49,510 bases of DNA from Clostridia bacterium (GTDB lineage Bacteria > Bacillota > Clostridia > Oscillospirales > Acutalibacteraceae). Below are positions 36,168-43,950 of the stretch, in pieces. The stretch is from positions 1 to 49,510 of the forward strand of contig JAFTYU010000029.1 of assembly GCA_017461235.1 (NCBI GenBank), given 5' to 3'. Positions within the stretch are counted from its first letter, which is position 1. Each line of letters starts with the position of its first letter. A program made the translations under genes and the position numbers. A model generated the notes under the pieces. That model was given only the letters and a program-made list of their open reading frames with translations. It was not told the DNA's origin and did no database searches.

Positions 36168-37298
36168 TTATTCTCCTTTGGAAAGTCCTGCAGGTTTTTT
36201 CAACATTTTCGGGATATTTATTTTTTGCGGACATTTTTCTGAACAAGCACCGCACTCTATACAGTTGTGGGCACGCATTTCTTCGGGGATAAGGTCGTAT
36301 TCTTTGTTGAAATCAACCTTTTCACGGGTTTTATTATATTCATTATACGCTTTGAAGCACGCGGGAATATTAACACCGGCAGGGCATGTTTCAACACAGT
36401 ATTTGCAATCTGTACAGGGTACGGCAAAGTTCTTTCTGAAAAGAATATTGGCTTTTTCAATTGCGTCTTTTTCTTTATCTGAAAGGGGTTTGCACTCTGC
36501 AAAGGTTTTTAAGTTGTCTTCAACCTGCTCATATGTGCTCATACCGCTCAGAATAGTCAGTACACCGTGAAGCTCAAGGTTGAAACGCATTGCGTATGAT
36601 GCTGCCGATGCATCACCCAATTCTGCGAAAACAGCCTTTGCTTCATCGTTGAGTGTATGTAAAGAGCCACCGCGTACAGGTTCCATTATAATGCAAGGAA
36701 TGTTTCTGTCTTCAAGAGCTTTGTAGTATGATTTTGCGTTGTCAGCTTCCCAATCGTAGTAGTTAATCTGTAACTGGGCAAAGTCCCACTCGTATTTATC
36801 GAGCAGCTCAATAAAAAACTCCAGATCGCCGTGGAATGAAAAACCAAGATGTTTTATTTTACCTGCTTTTTTCTGTTCCTTGAGATATTCATAGGCGTTT
36901 GCGCTGTCAAAAACCTTCCAGATATCTCTGTTCACGCTGTGAAGAAGATAGAAATCAAAGTAATCAACACCGCATTTTTCCAACTGTTCGTTGAAAAGCT
37001 GCTCAGGTGTTGCATTTTTTTCTTTAATTACCCAGCCGGGGAGTTTTGTTGCAAGGCAATAACTCTCTCTGGGATATCTGCTCAGAGCCTCTTTTGCGAA
37101 GGCTTCCGAATCACCGCCGTGGTAAACATAGGCTGTGTCAAAATAGTTAACACCCGATTTTACGGCGAGATCAATAAGTCTGAACGCCTCATCGCGGTCG
37201 ATAGTTTCTTCGCCTTCTTTGGCTTTAGGAAGCCGCATAAGACCGAAGCCTAATTTTGAAATTTGTCTTCCTATAGAAGGAAAATCGCTGTATTGCAT
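36168..37298 (-). CDS. aldo/keto reductase with C-terminal 4Fe-4S domain
   Basis: A 376-residue protein: AKR barrel (~1-280) with D54 and Y59 in NYFDTAYVY, K85 in ATKLPG and H120 in YLLHS, then a ferredoxin-like domain with CTDCKYCVETCP and CIECGACSEKCP, enough cysteines for two 4Fe-4S clusters. This fusion is common in strict anaerobes and may exchange electrons with ferredoxin. GGAGG lies upstream of ATG 37298. First gene of the unit with GH36; the substrate is unknown, possibly a sugar-derived aldehyde or keto compound. Confidence 0.92.
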   Translation of the reverse strand: MQYSDFPSIGRQISKLGFGLMRLPKAKEGEETIDRDEAFRLIDLAVKSGVNYFDTAYVYHGGDSEAFAKEALSRYPRESYCLATKLPGWVIKEKNATPEQLFNEQLEKCGVDYFDFYLLHSVNRDIWKVFDSANAYEYLKEQKKAGKIKHLGFSFHGDLEFFIELLDKYEWDFAQLQINYYDWEADNAKSYYKALEDRNIPCIIMEPVRGGSLHTLNDEAKAVFAELGDASAASYAMRFNLELHGVLTILSGMSTYEQVEDNLKTFAECKPLSDKEKDAIEKANILFRKNFAVPCTDCKYCVETCPAGVNIPACFKAYNEYNKTREKVDFNKEYDLIPEEMRAHNCIECGACSEKCPQKINIPKMLKKPAGLSKGE

Positions 37299-37327
37299 AA
37301 AAAAACCTCCGAAAAGTGTTTGGAATA

Positions 37328-37356
37328 ATTATACAATACAACGATTTGTTTTACAA
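37328..37356 (-). promoter_or_regulatory. promoter of the aldo/keto reductase-GH36 operon
   Basis: Minus-strand TTGTAA (37351-37356), exact 17-base spacer, perfect TATAAT (37328-37333), 30 bases upstream of the start codon. A strong sigma-A candidate. Confidence 0.75.
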
Positions 37357-37363
37357 GAACATA

Positions 37364-38284
37364 TTAAAAGGTTGTTTCAATATTTTTTATGCAGTTTTCG
37401 GGAGAGTATCTGAATGTGTCAATGTGACCTTCATTCAGGAAATAATGTGGCTTTTTGCGTGGGTATTCCGCATCAAAGGAATCAACAATAATAAGCTTGA
37501 ATTTCATTTTTTCGGGAATAATGCTTTTTATAAAAACGCTTGTATGCTGACCTTCGGTTACATTTGGTGTGTACTCGGCAAGACCTGAAAGATTAGGTGT
37601 CAGTTCAACAAAAACACCATAGTTTTCAATACTTCTTACAATGCCGCTGACAGTTTCACCCACGTTGAAAAAACGTGCGTTTTCTTCCCAGGTGCCGAGT
37701 AACTCTTTGTGTGTCAGGGTCACTCTGCCGTAATCATCAAAGCTTTTAATTATAACTTTTATATTGTCACCTGTTGAAAACCTTACGGACGGGTGCGGAA
37801 TTCGCGAAACGGAAATGTTGTCAATGGGTAAAAGTCCGTTTATACCGCAGCCTATATCGCAAAAAACGCCGAAGTTTTCGATGTGCGTAACCTTTGCATC
37901 AATGATGTCCCCGGGCAGAAATTTACTGATAACGTTTTCTGTAAAATCAGTTTGCAGCTTTTTTCGGCTTAATATTGCCAGCTTGCCGTCAGCAGTTTCT
38001 TTTATTTCATCAATAATAAACCTTACGGGTTTGTTGACTCTTGCAATTATAGCTATGTCCCGTGTTGTGCCTTCCGAGATACCTATGGCACATTCTTCAC
38101 GTGGGATGATGCCGTGTATAAAACCGAAATCGATATGTAAATTATGTTCGCAGTCGCAGTAGTTCACACGTTGCTCCAAGGGTGTTTTTTCGTAGTAAGC
38201 TTTCGTGAAGCTTTCGATTGATGAAAGGCAGAGCTTGTTTTCCTTTGTGTTTATAAGGAAACCTTCCGGAAGATATGACATCAT
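37364..38284 (-). CDS. S1 RNA-binding domain protein
   Basis: A 306-residue protein with two clear S1 domains (~125-195, GDIIDAKVTHIENFGVFCDI; and ~205-270, GETVSGIVRSIENYGVFVEL). The N-terminal ~115 residues may form a further degenerate S1-like fold (GIIPREECAIG). The start is ATG 38284, six bases after CAGGTG; a GTG three codons upstream overlaps this site. It is divergent from the DUF951-prfA operon, a setting that fits an RNA or translation role, but the exact function is unknown. Confidence 0.85.
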   Translation of the reverse strand: MMSYLPEGFLINTKENKLCLSSIESFTKAYYEKTPLEQRVNYCDCEHNLHIDFGFIHGIIPREECAIGISEGTTRDIAIIARVNKPVRFIIDEIKETADGKLAILSRKKLQTDFTENVISKFLPGDIIDAKVTHIENFGVFCDIGCGINGLLPIDNISVSRIPHPSVRFSTGDNIKVIIKSFDDYGRVTLTHKELLGTWEENARFFNVGETVSGIVRSIENYGVFVELTPNLSGLAEYTPNVTEGQHTSVFIKSIIPEKMKFKLIIVDSFDAEYPRKKPHYFLNEGHIDTFRYSPENCIKNIETTF

Positions 38285-38320
38285 AATATTCACCTGTTTT
38301 CATTTATTTTTATCTTGCTC

Positions 38321-38349
38321 TTTAATTTTATGTAAAAGTATGTTACAAT
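38321..38349 (+). promoter_or_regulatory. extended -10 promoter of the DUF951-prfA operon
   Basis: TTTAAT (38321-38326), 17-base spacer ending TGT, TACAAT (38344-38349). Confidence 0.5.
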
Positions 38350-38379
38350 ATTTCATAATTTTATTTTGGAGGGATATTT

Positions 38380-38571
38380 GTGGACGTCCGCGTTGGTGAT
38401 ATTTTAGAAATGAAAAAGCAACATCCCTGCGGAGCAAAACAGTTTTACGTTCTGCGCTCGGGAATGGATTTTCGTTTGCGTTGTTGCGGATGTGAACGCG
38501 AATTTCTGATTCCCCGTGTTAAGGCGGAGAAAAATATAAAAAAGATAATCAGGGAGAATATCGATGCTTGA
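38380..38571 (+). CDS. DUF951 family protein
   Basis: A 63-residue protein with the DUF951 pattern: [16 protein letters not shown] near the start, and CCGCE in the second half, likely a zinc-binding site. The start is GTG 38380, five bases after GGAGGGA. It overlaps prfA by 8 bp. DUF951 proteins are widespread in Firmicutes, with no firm function; the linkage with translation genes is suggestive. Confidence 0.9.
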   Translation: MDVRVGDILEMKKQHPCGAKQFYVLRSGMDFRLRCCGCEREFLIPRVKAEKNIKKIIRENIDA

Positions 38572-39634
38572 TAAACTTGAACAGGTTGAGACGCGCTTCG
38601 ATAGGGTTAATGACCTTATCTGTCAGCCCGAAGCCGTGTCTGACCAGAAAAAATACGCGGAACTTATGCGTGAATTGAAGAATTTAACGCCTATTGTTGA
38701 AGCCTTCAGAGAATATAAAAACGCTGTTGAAAACGGCGAGGCGGCAAAAGAGATGCTGTCGGAGCACCCTGATAAAGAGCTTCAGGAAATGCTTGAACTT
38801 GAAATTGAAGAAAGTAAGGAAAAAGCACAGGCGCTTACTGAAAAGCTTAAAGTTTTACTTCTTCCCAAAGACCCTAATGATGATAAGAACGTTATTATTG
38901 AAATCCGTGCAGGTGCAGGCGGGGAAGAAGCGGCGCTCTTTGCAAACTCACTTTTCAGAATGTACTCAATGTACTCTGAAAGCCGCGGCTGGCATCCCGA
39001 AGTTCTTTCTGTCAACGAGACGGGATTAGGGGGCGTTAAAGAAATCAGTTTTATGATTGAAGGCGACGGAGCTTATTCCCGTTTTAAATTTGAAAGCGGC
39101 GTTCACCGTGTACAACGTGTTCCCGAAACCGAATCAGGTGGCAGAATCCATACGTCTACCGTGACCGTTGCAGTCCTTCCCGAAGCGGAAGATGTGGATA
39201 TTGCAATTGACCCTACGGAGCTGCAGATAGATACTTACCGTTCAAGCGGGGCAGGGGGTCAGCACGTTAATAAAACTGAGTCTGCCATAAGAATCACACA
39301 TATTCCGACAGGGACTGTTGTTGAGTGTCAGGATGAACGCAGTCAGCACAAAAACCGTGAACGGGCAATGAAAATTCTTCGTTCAAGACTTCTTGATGCA
39401 GAGCGTGAAAGACAGAGTGCGGAGATTGCTGACGAAAGGCGCTCTCAGGTCGGTACAGGTGACAGAAGCGAAAGAATAAGAACCTATAATTTCCCGCAAG
39501 GGCGTGTGTCAGACCACCGCATAGGTCTCACACTTTATAAAATTGAAGCAATTTTAAACGGCGATATTGACGAAATTATTGATTCACTTATAACTGCCGA
39601 TACTGCCGAAGAATTAAAATCATCAGAGGAATAA
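38564..39634 (+). CDS. prfA: peptide chain release factor 1
   Basis: A 356-residue class I release factor reading UAA and UAG. The codon-recognition tripeptide is PET (187-189, in the RF1 PxT position) and the catalytic GGQ is at 231-233 in [12 protein letters not shown]. Length and motifs are standard for RF1. It follows DUF951 with an 8-bp overlap and is followed two bases later by the threonylcarbamoyl-AMP synthase gene. A prmC gene is not next to it here. Confidence 0.97.
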   Translation: MLDKLEQVETRFDRVNDLICQPEAVSDQKKYAELMRELKNLTPIVEAFREYKNAVENGEAAKEMLSEHPDKELQEMLELEIEESKEKAQALTEKLKVLLLPKDPNDDKNVIIEIRAGAGGEEAALFANSLFRMYSMYSESRGWHPEVLSVNETGLGGVKEISFMIEGDGAYSRFKFESGVHRVQRVPETESGGRIHTSTVTVAVLPEAEDVDIAIDPTELQIDTYRSSGAGGQHVNKTESAIRITHIPTGTVVECQDERSQHKNRERAMKILRSRLLDAERERQSAEIADERRSQVGTGDRSERIRTYNFPQGRVSDHRIGLTLYKIEAILNGDIDEIIDSLITADTAEELKSSEE

Positions 39635-39636
39635 TT

Positions 39637-40665
39637 TTGAATACAGAGCTTGTTAAAATATCCGTTACAGACGGTGAACAGAAATATATAAAAGCCGCCG
39701 ATTATTTAAAGGGTGGTCAGGTTGTAGGTATGCCTACTGAAACCGTTTACGGTCTTGCGGGCAATGCCTATTCACCCGATGCGGTAAAAAGAATATTTGA
39801 AGCTAAAGGAAGACCACAGGATAATCCGCTTATAGTCCATATCTCCGAGTTTTCACAGCTTTATGAACTTGTCAGCGAAGTTCCCGACAAGGCTAAAAAA
39901 CTGGCTGATGAATTCTGGCCCGGACCTTTAACAATGATACTTCCTAAATCCGATAAAGTGCCGTTGTGCGTTACTGCAGGGCTTGATACTGTTGCGGTAA
40001 GATGTCCTTCACATCCCGTAGCGAGAAGGTTGATTGAGATTTCGGGTATGCCGCTTGCGGCGCCTTCCGCAAATCTTTCCGGCAAGCCCAGTCCCACAAA
40101 GGCTGAGCACGTTTTTGAAGATTTAAACGGCAGAATACCTATGATAATTGACGGTGGTGAATGTGACGAAGGTGTAGAGTCAACTGTAATTACCCTTGCA
40201 ACACCTGTCCCTAAATTGTTGCGCCCGGGTAATGTGACCTTATCACAGCTTAAAAGTGTACTTGGGGATGTTCAGGTAGATAATGCCGTTCTCAATCCCT
40301 TGAAAGCGGATGAAAAAGTGTCTTCACCGGGGATGAAATATAAGCATTATTCACCTGAAGCGGAGATTATCCTTGTCAGGGGTTCTTATGAGTCCTTTAA
40401 GAACTATGTAAACGGATTTTCAGGTGAAAACATTTATGCTATGGTATTTGACAACGAGGGCGAAGGGCTTTCTGTTCTTTCAATAAAGTACGGAAAGGAA
40501 GATTATAAAAACCTTGCCCATTCCTTGTTTGACTCCCTTCGTGAGCTTGATAAAAAAGGCGCACAAAAATGTTTTGTAAGATATCCTGACGAAAATAACG
40601 ACGATAACCTTGCGGTTTTAAACAGACTCCTTCGTGCTGCGGGTTTTAAGGTGATAGATGTATGA
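39637..40665 (+). CDS. ywlC: L-threonylcarbamoyladenylate synthase
   Basis: A 342-residue Sua5/YwlC-type enzyme that makes threonylcarbamoyl-AMP from threonine, bicarbonate and ATP for the t6A37 tRNA modification. The YrdC domain (~15-205) has MPTETVYGLAG and PSANLSGKPSPTKAEHV; the C-terminal Sua5 domain (~230-342) follows the linker SSPGMKYKHYSP. The start is TTG 39637 with AGAGGA six bases upstream, and no ATG fits. It overlaps coaE by four bases. Confidence 0.95.
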   Translation: MNTELVKISVTDGEQKYIKAADYLKGGQVVGMPTETVYGLAGNAYSPDAVKRIFEAKGRPQDNPLIVHISEFSQLYELVSEVPDKAKKLADEFWPGPLTMILPKSDKVPLCVTAGLDTVAVRCPSHPVARRLIEISGMPLAAPSANLSGKPSPTKAEHVFEDLNGRIPMIIDGGECDEGVESTVITLATPVPKLLRPGNVTLSQLKSVLGDVQVDNAVLNPLKADEKVSSPGMKYKHYSPEAEIILVRGSYESFKNYVNGFSGENIYAMVFDNEGEGLSVLSIKYGKEDYKNLAHSLFDSLRELDKKGAQKCFVRYPDENNDDNLAVLNRLLRAAGFKVIDV

Positions 40666-41246
40666 AAAAACTTGTTGGTCTCACAGGTAAAACGGGTGCA
40701 GGTAAATCTACTGTCAGTGAATATCTCTCCAAAAAGGGTGCATATGTTATAGATGGAGATATTGTTGCAAGAGAAGTTCTTGATACCGATAAATATCTGA
40801 TACCGGCACTCGGGTCGGCTTTCGGGGATATTTTTAATAGCGATGGCTCTTTGAATCGCAAAAAAATTGCCGCTGCCGCTTTTTCGTCACCTGAAAATAC
40901 CGCAAAATTAAATTCAATTATGCATCCGGCTATCAATAAAGCCATTCATTTTAAAGCAGATAAGGCGTTCGGTTCACACGATGTTGTTATTGTGGATGCC
41001 GCGGCTATAATTGAGTCCGGGTTTGCCGATGAGTGCGATGTTTTGATTGTGGTTACAGCACCCCTACAAGTGCGGAAGGAACGTATAATCAAGCGTGATA
41101 ATTTATCAGAAAAAGATGCAATGATTCGCATAAACGGTCAGAAAGACGATGCTTTTTACAACTCAAAAGCCGATTTCATTATAAACAACTGCGAACCGTA
41201 TATTTTGTCGGAAGAACTTGCTGCTGTTGAAAAGGAGCTTTTTTAG
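40662..41246 (+). CDS. coaE: dephospho-CoA kinase
   Basis: A 194-residue P-loop kinase for the last step of coenzyme A synthesis. Motifs: GKTGAGKST near the N-terminus, DGDIVAREVL, and a LID region with RIIKRDNLSEKDA. Length matches CoaE. ATGA overlap with the preceding gene. Confidence 0.94.
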   Translation: MKKLVGLTGKTGAGKSTVSEYLSKKGAYVIDGDIVAREVLDTDKYLIPALGSAFGDIFNSDGSLNRKKIAAAAFSSPENTAKLNSIMHPAINKAIHFKADKAFGSHDVVIVDAAAIIESGFADECDVLIVVTAPLQVRKERIIKRDNLSEKDAMIRINGQKDDAFYNSKADFIINNCEPYILSEELAAVEKELF

Positions 41247-41249
41247 TCA

Positions 41250-41843
41250 GTGAAAGACAGAACAAAGAATATTATCAAACTAAGCTTTGCCGTATTGATA
41301 TTGCTGGTGGTTTCGGTTATAATAACAGTTAATTCAGTCAGTCTTGTGCTTCAGACGGTTTATCCGCGCGAGTATTCCGATTTGATTGAGAGCTATGCCG
41401 AAGCGTATGATATTGATAAATCGTTGCTTTATGCACTTGTTGAATGTGAAAGCGGCTTTGACAAAAATGCCGTTTCGTCCGTAGGTGCTAAGGGGCTCAC
41501 TCAGATAACACCTGAAACTTTTCAATGGCTTCAGACTAAAACGGGCGAAGACTATACGGATGATGCACTTTTTGAGCCTGAGATTTCAGTTAAATACGGT
41601 GCATTTTTCTTAAGTATGTTGCTTGATGAATTCGGTGACACCAAAACAGCGCTTGCCGCATATCATGCAGGAAGAGGGAAAGTCAACGAATGGTTAGATA
41701 ATACGGAATATTCATCCGACGGCAAAAAACTTGATGAAATTCCTTTTGAAGATACCGCTTTATACGCCGGTAAGGTTATGAAGGTGCGGGAGTGGTATTG
41801 TAAAATTTATAAAATGGAGGATACACAAAATGGCAACATTTGA
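41250..41843 (+). CDS. membrane-anchored lytic transglycosylase (SLT)
   Basis: A 197-residue protein with an N-terminal membrane anchor (~10-30) and a soluble lytic transglycosylase domain. The catalytic Glu is E67 in CESGF, with GAKGLTQITPET following, and AYHAGRG in the C-terminal part. It cleaves peptidoglycan between MurNAc and GlcNAc outside the membrane. The start is GTG 41250 with AAGGAG about 13 bases upstream. In the same operon as coaE; overlaps the aminopeptidase gene by 14 bp. Confidence 0.92.
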   Translation: MKDRTKNIIKLSFAVLILLVVSVIITVNSVSLVLQTVYPREYSDLIESYAEAYDIDKSLLYALVECESGFDKNAVSSVGAKGLTQITPETFQWLQTKTGEDYTDDALFEPEISVKYGAFFLSMLLDEFGDTKTALAAYHAGRGKVNEWLDNTEYSSDGKKLDEIPFEDTALYAGKVMKVREWYCKIYKMEDTQNGNI

Positions 41844-43221
41844 TGAACTTAAAAATGAACTTTTTTATAAACCCAAACATGCGGTAAATGTTATAACAGA
41901 GTCAGAAGTTACGAAAGCGGATGCTTTCTGTGAGGGCTATAAACAGTTCCTTAACGGTGCAAAAACAGAGCGAGAGGCAACCGAAATCGTGAAAAACGAT
42001 GCAATCAACCGCGGTTTTGAAGAATTTGACCCCTATAAGCAATATAAAGCAGGCGATAAGGTTTATTACGTTAACCGTGATAAATCAATAATTCTTGCAG
42101 TCATCGGTAAAAAAGGTCTTAATGAAGGCGTAAAGATTGCTGCTGCTCATATTGACTCACCACGACTTGACCTTAAACCAAACCCCCTTTATGAAAGTGA
42201 TGAGTTGGCTCTTTTTAAAACTCATTACTACGGCGGTATTAAAAAATATCAATGGGTTGCGATACCTTTAGCACTTCACGGTGTTGTTGTTAAAGCTGAC
42301 GGCTCAAAGGTTACAGTTAAAATCGGTGAAGAAGAAGGAGAGCCCAGGTTTGTTATTTCCGATATCCTTCCCCATCTTGGTGCGGAACAGGGTAAACGCA
42401 CTCTTTCTGAAGGTATTCAGGGTGAAGAGCTCAATGTTATCGTTGGCAGCCGACCTTTCAGAAATGATGAGGGTAGTGAGCTTGTCAAACTCAATATACT
42501 TAAGCTTCTCAACGAAAAATACGGTATAAAAGAAGCTGATTTCCTTAGTGCGGAACTTGAAGTTGTGCCTGCATTTAAAGCGGATGATATAGGCTTTGAC
42601 CGTGGTCTTATCGGTTCATACGGTCACGATGACAGAGTGTGCGCATATCCTGCGGCTATGGCGGCTTTTGATACCGAGAATCCCGATTATACGGTTATTA
42701 CCGTTCTTACAGATAAAGAAGAAACAGGCTCTGACGGTAATACAGGCTTGCAGTCATCTTATCTTAAATATTTTATTGCCTATCTTGCAAAGGCTAACGG
42801 ACTTGATGTTTTTGAAGTTCTTTCAAAGAGTGAATGTCTTTCTGCAGACGTTAACTCGGCTTACGATCCTACATTCAATTCTGTTTTTGAGAAGAACAAT
42901 ACCTCGTATCTTAACAAAGGTGTTGTTATTACAAAATACACAGGCTCGCGCGGAAAAGGCGGCACAAGTGATGCTTCCGCAGAGTATATGGGCAAAATCA
43001 GAAGAATGCTTGATGAAGACGGTATCGTGTGGCAGATTGGAGAGTTGGGTAAGGTTGATGCAGGCGGTGGCGGAACGGTTGCTAAATATATTGCAAACCT
43101 TGATGTTGACGTTGTTGATCTTGGTGTTCCCGTTCTTTCAATGCACGCTCCGTACGAGGTCGTTTCAAAACTTGACGTCTATATGGCGTACCGTGCGTTC
43201 TGTAAGTTTTTTAAACAGTAA
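41830..43221 (+). CDS. M18 family aminopeptidase
   Basis: A 463-residue zinc aminopeptidase of the M18 (aspartyl aminopeptidase) family. Metal and catalytic motifs are AAHIDSPRLDLKP, GHDDRVCAYPA, DKEETGSDG and the C-terminal LSMHAPYEV. ATG 41830 follows GGAGG. It is cytoplasmic and probably trims peptides taken up or produced by proteolysis. The last gene of the housekeeping run with good coupling. Confidence 0.95.
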   Translation: MATFDELKNELFYKPKHAVNVITESEVTKADAFCEGYKQFLNGAKTEREATEIVKNDAINRGFEEFDPYKQYKAGDKVYYVNRDKSIILAVIGKKGLNEGVKIAAAHIDSPRLDLKPNPLYESDELALFKTHYYGGIKKYQWVAIPLALHGVVVKADGSKVTVKIGEEEGEPRFVISDILPHLGAEQGKRTLSEGIQGEELNVIVGSRPFRNDEGSELVKLNILKLLNEKYGIKEADFLSAELEVVPAFKADDIGFDRGLIGSYGHDDRVCAYPAAMAAFDTENPDYTVITVLTDKEETGSDGNTGLQSSYLKYFIAYLAKANGLDVFEVLSKSECLSADVNSAYDPTFNSVFEKNNTSYLNKGVVITKYTGSRGKGGTSDASAEYMGKIRRMLDEDGIVWQIGELGKVDAGGGGTVAKYIANLDVDVVDLGVPVLSMHAPYEVVSKLDVYMAYRAFCKFFKQ

Positions 43222-43250
43222 GTTTATAAGTTGAAGAAAAGGTGTTTAAA

Positions 43251-43904
43251 ATGAAAATAAAGTTTAAATTTCTTTCACTTTTCCTTTGTTTAATTGTGGT
43301 GTTCTGTTCATTTTCAACAGTTGCTTTTGCTGAAGGTGAAAACGGCGAAGCTGTTTTAGGTGATATTGACGGCAGTGGTACTGTTGATACTCAGGATGCA
43401 CGAGATATTCTCAAAATGGCAAGCGGGATTATTGAAACGGATTTGGCAATTGCCGATATGAACGGTGACGGCATTGTGTCAATTGACGATGCTACACAGG
43501 CTCTTATTAAAGCTACCAATATCGGCGGCGTGGTTATCCCTAATAAGAACGGTGATAACTATCTCTCTGATGATCCTGATAATGAGTTTATTAAACTTAT
43601 TGCATCTACCTATAACGTGGATACAAAGGCTCTTGTTGCGATTTATTCAGTACCCGATAGCGGAACTAATTATGTTCTGCAATTTAAAGCAAGCGGTCTT
43701 TTGAATAAAACTTATGAAAAGAGTCCTGATAATCTTTACAGGGTTTATCATATCGGTCTTGCACCCGAGAGAACAATCAGTTATACAAGCGGTAACCTTG
43801 TTACAGGTAACTTTAATTGCAGCGGTGCGGAAGGTATGCTTGTTTTCAACCTGGTTCAGACAAAGGTTATGACACAGTATCCCGATTATTTTGAAGGCGT
43901 TTAA
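43251..43904 (+). CDS. secreted dockerin-domain protein
   Basis: A 217-residue secreted protein. Signal peptide (~1-27, LSLFLCLIVVFCSFSTVAFA), then a type I dockerin with two calcium-binding repeats, GDIDGSGTVDTQDARDILKM and ADMNGDGIVSIDDATQALIK, and a C-terminal domain of ~115 residues that I do not recognise. The start is ATG 43251, with AAGGTG eight bases upstream. No scaffoldin or cohesin gene is in the window. Dockerins bind cohesins, so the C-terminal domain may be displayed on a surface or scaffold complex. Confidence 0.85.
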   Translation: MKIKFKFLSLFLCLIVVFCSFSTVAFAEGENGEAVLGDIDGSGTVDTQDARDILKMASGIIETDLAIADMNGDGIVSIDDATQALIKATNIGGVVIPNKNGDNYLSDDPDNEFIKLIASTYNVDTKALVAIYSVPDSGTNYVLQFKASGLLNKTYEKSPDNLYRVYHIGLAPERTISYTSGNLVTGNFNCSGAEGMLVFNLVQTKVMTQYPDYFEGV

Positions 43905-43910
43905 TTAATA

Positions 43911-43943
43911 AAAAGCCGATGCTCACACGGCATCGGCTTTTTT
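43911..43943. terminator. bidirectional terminator
   Basis: A perfect 12-bp stem (43911-43922 with 43930-43941) and T-run, between the dockerin gene and the convergent P-type ATPase gene. Confidence 0.9.
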
Positions 43944-43950
43944 ATGCTTT

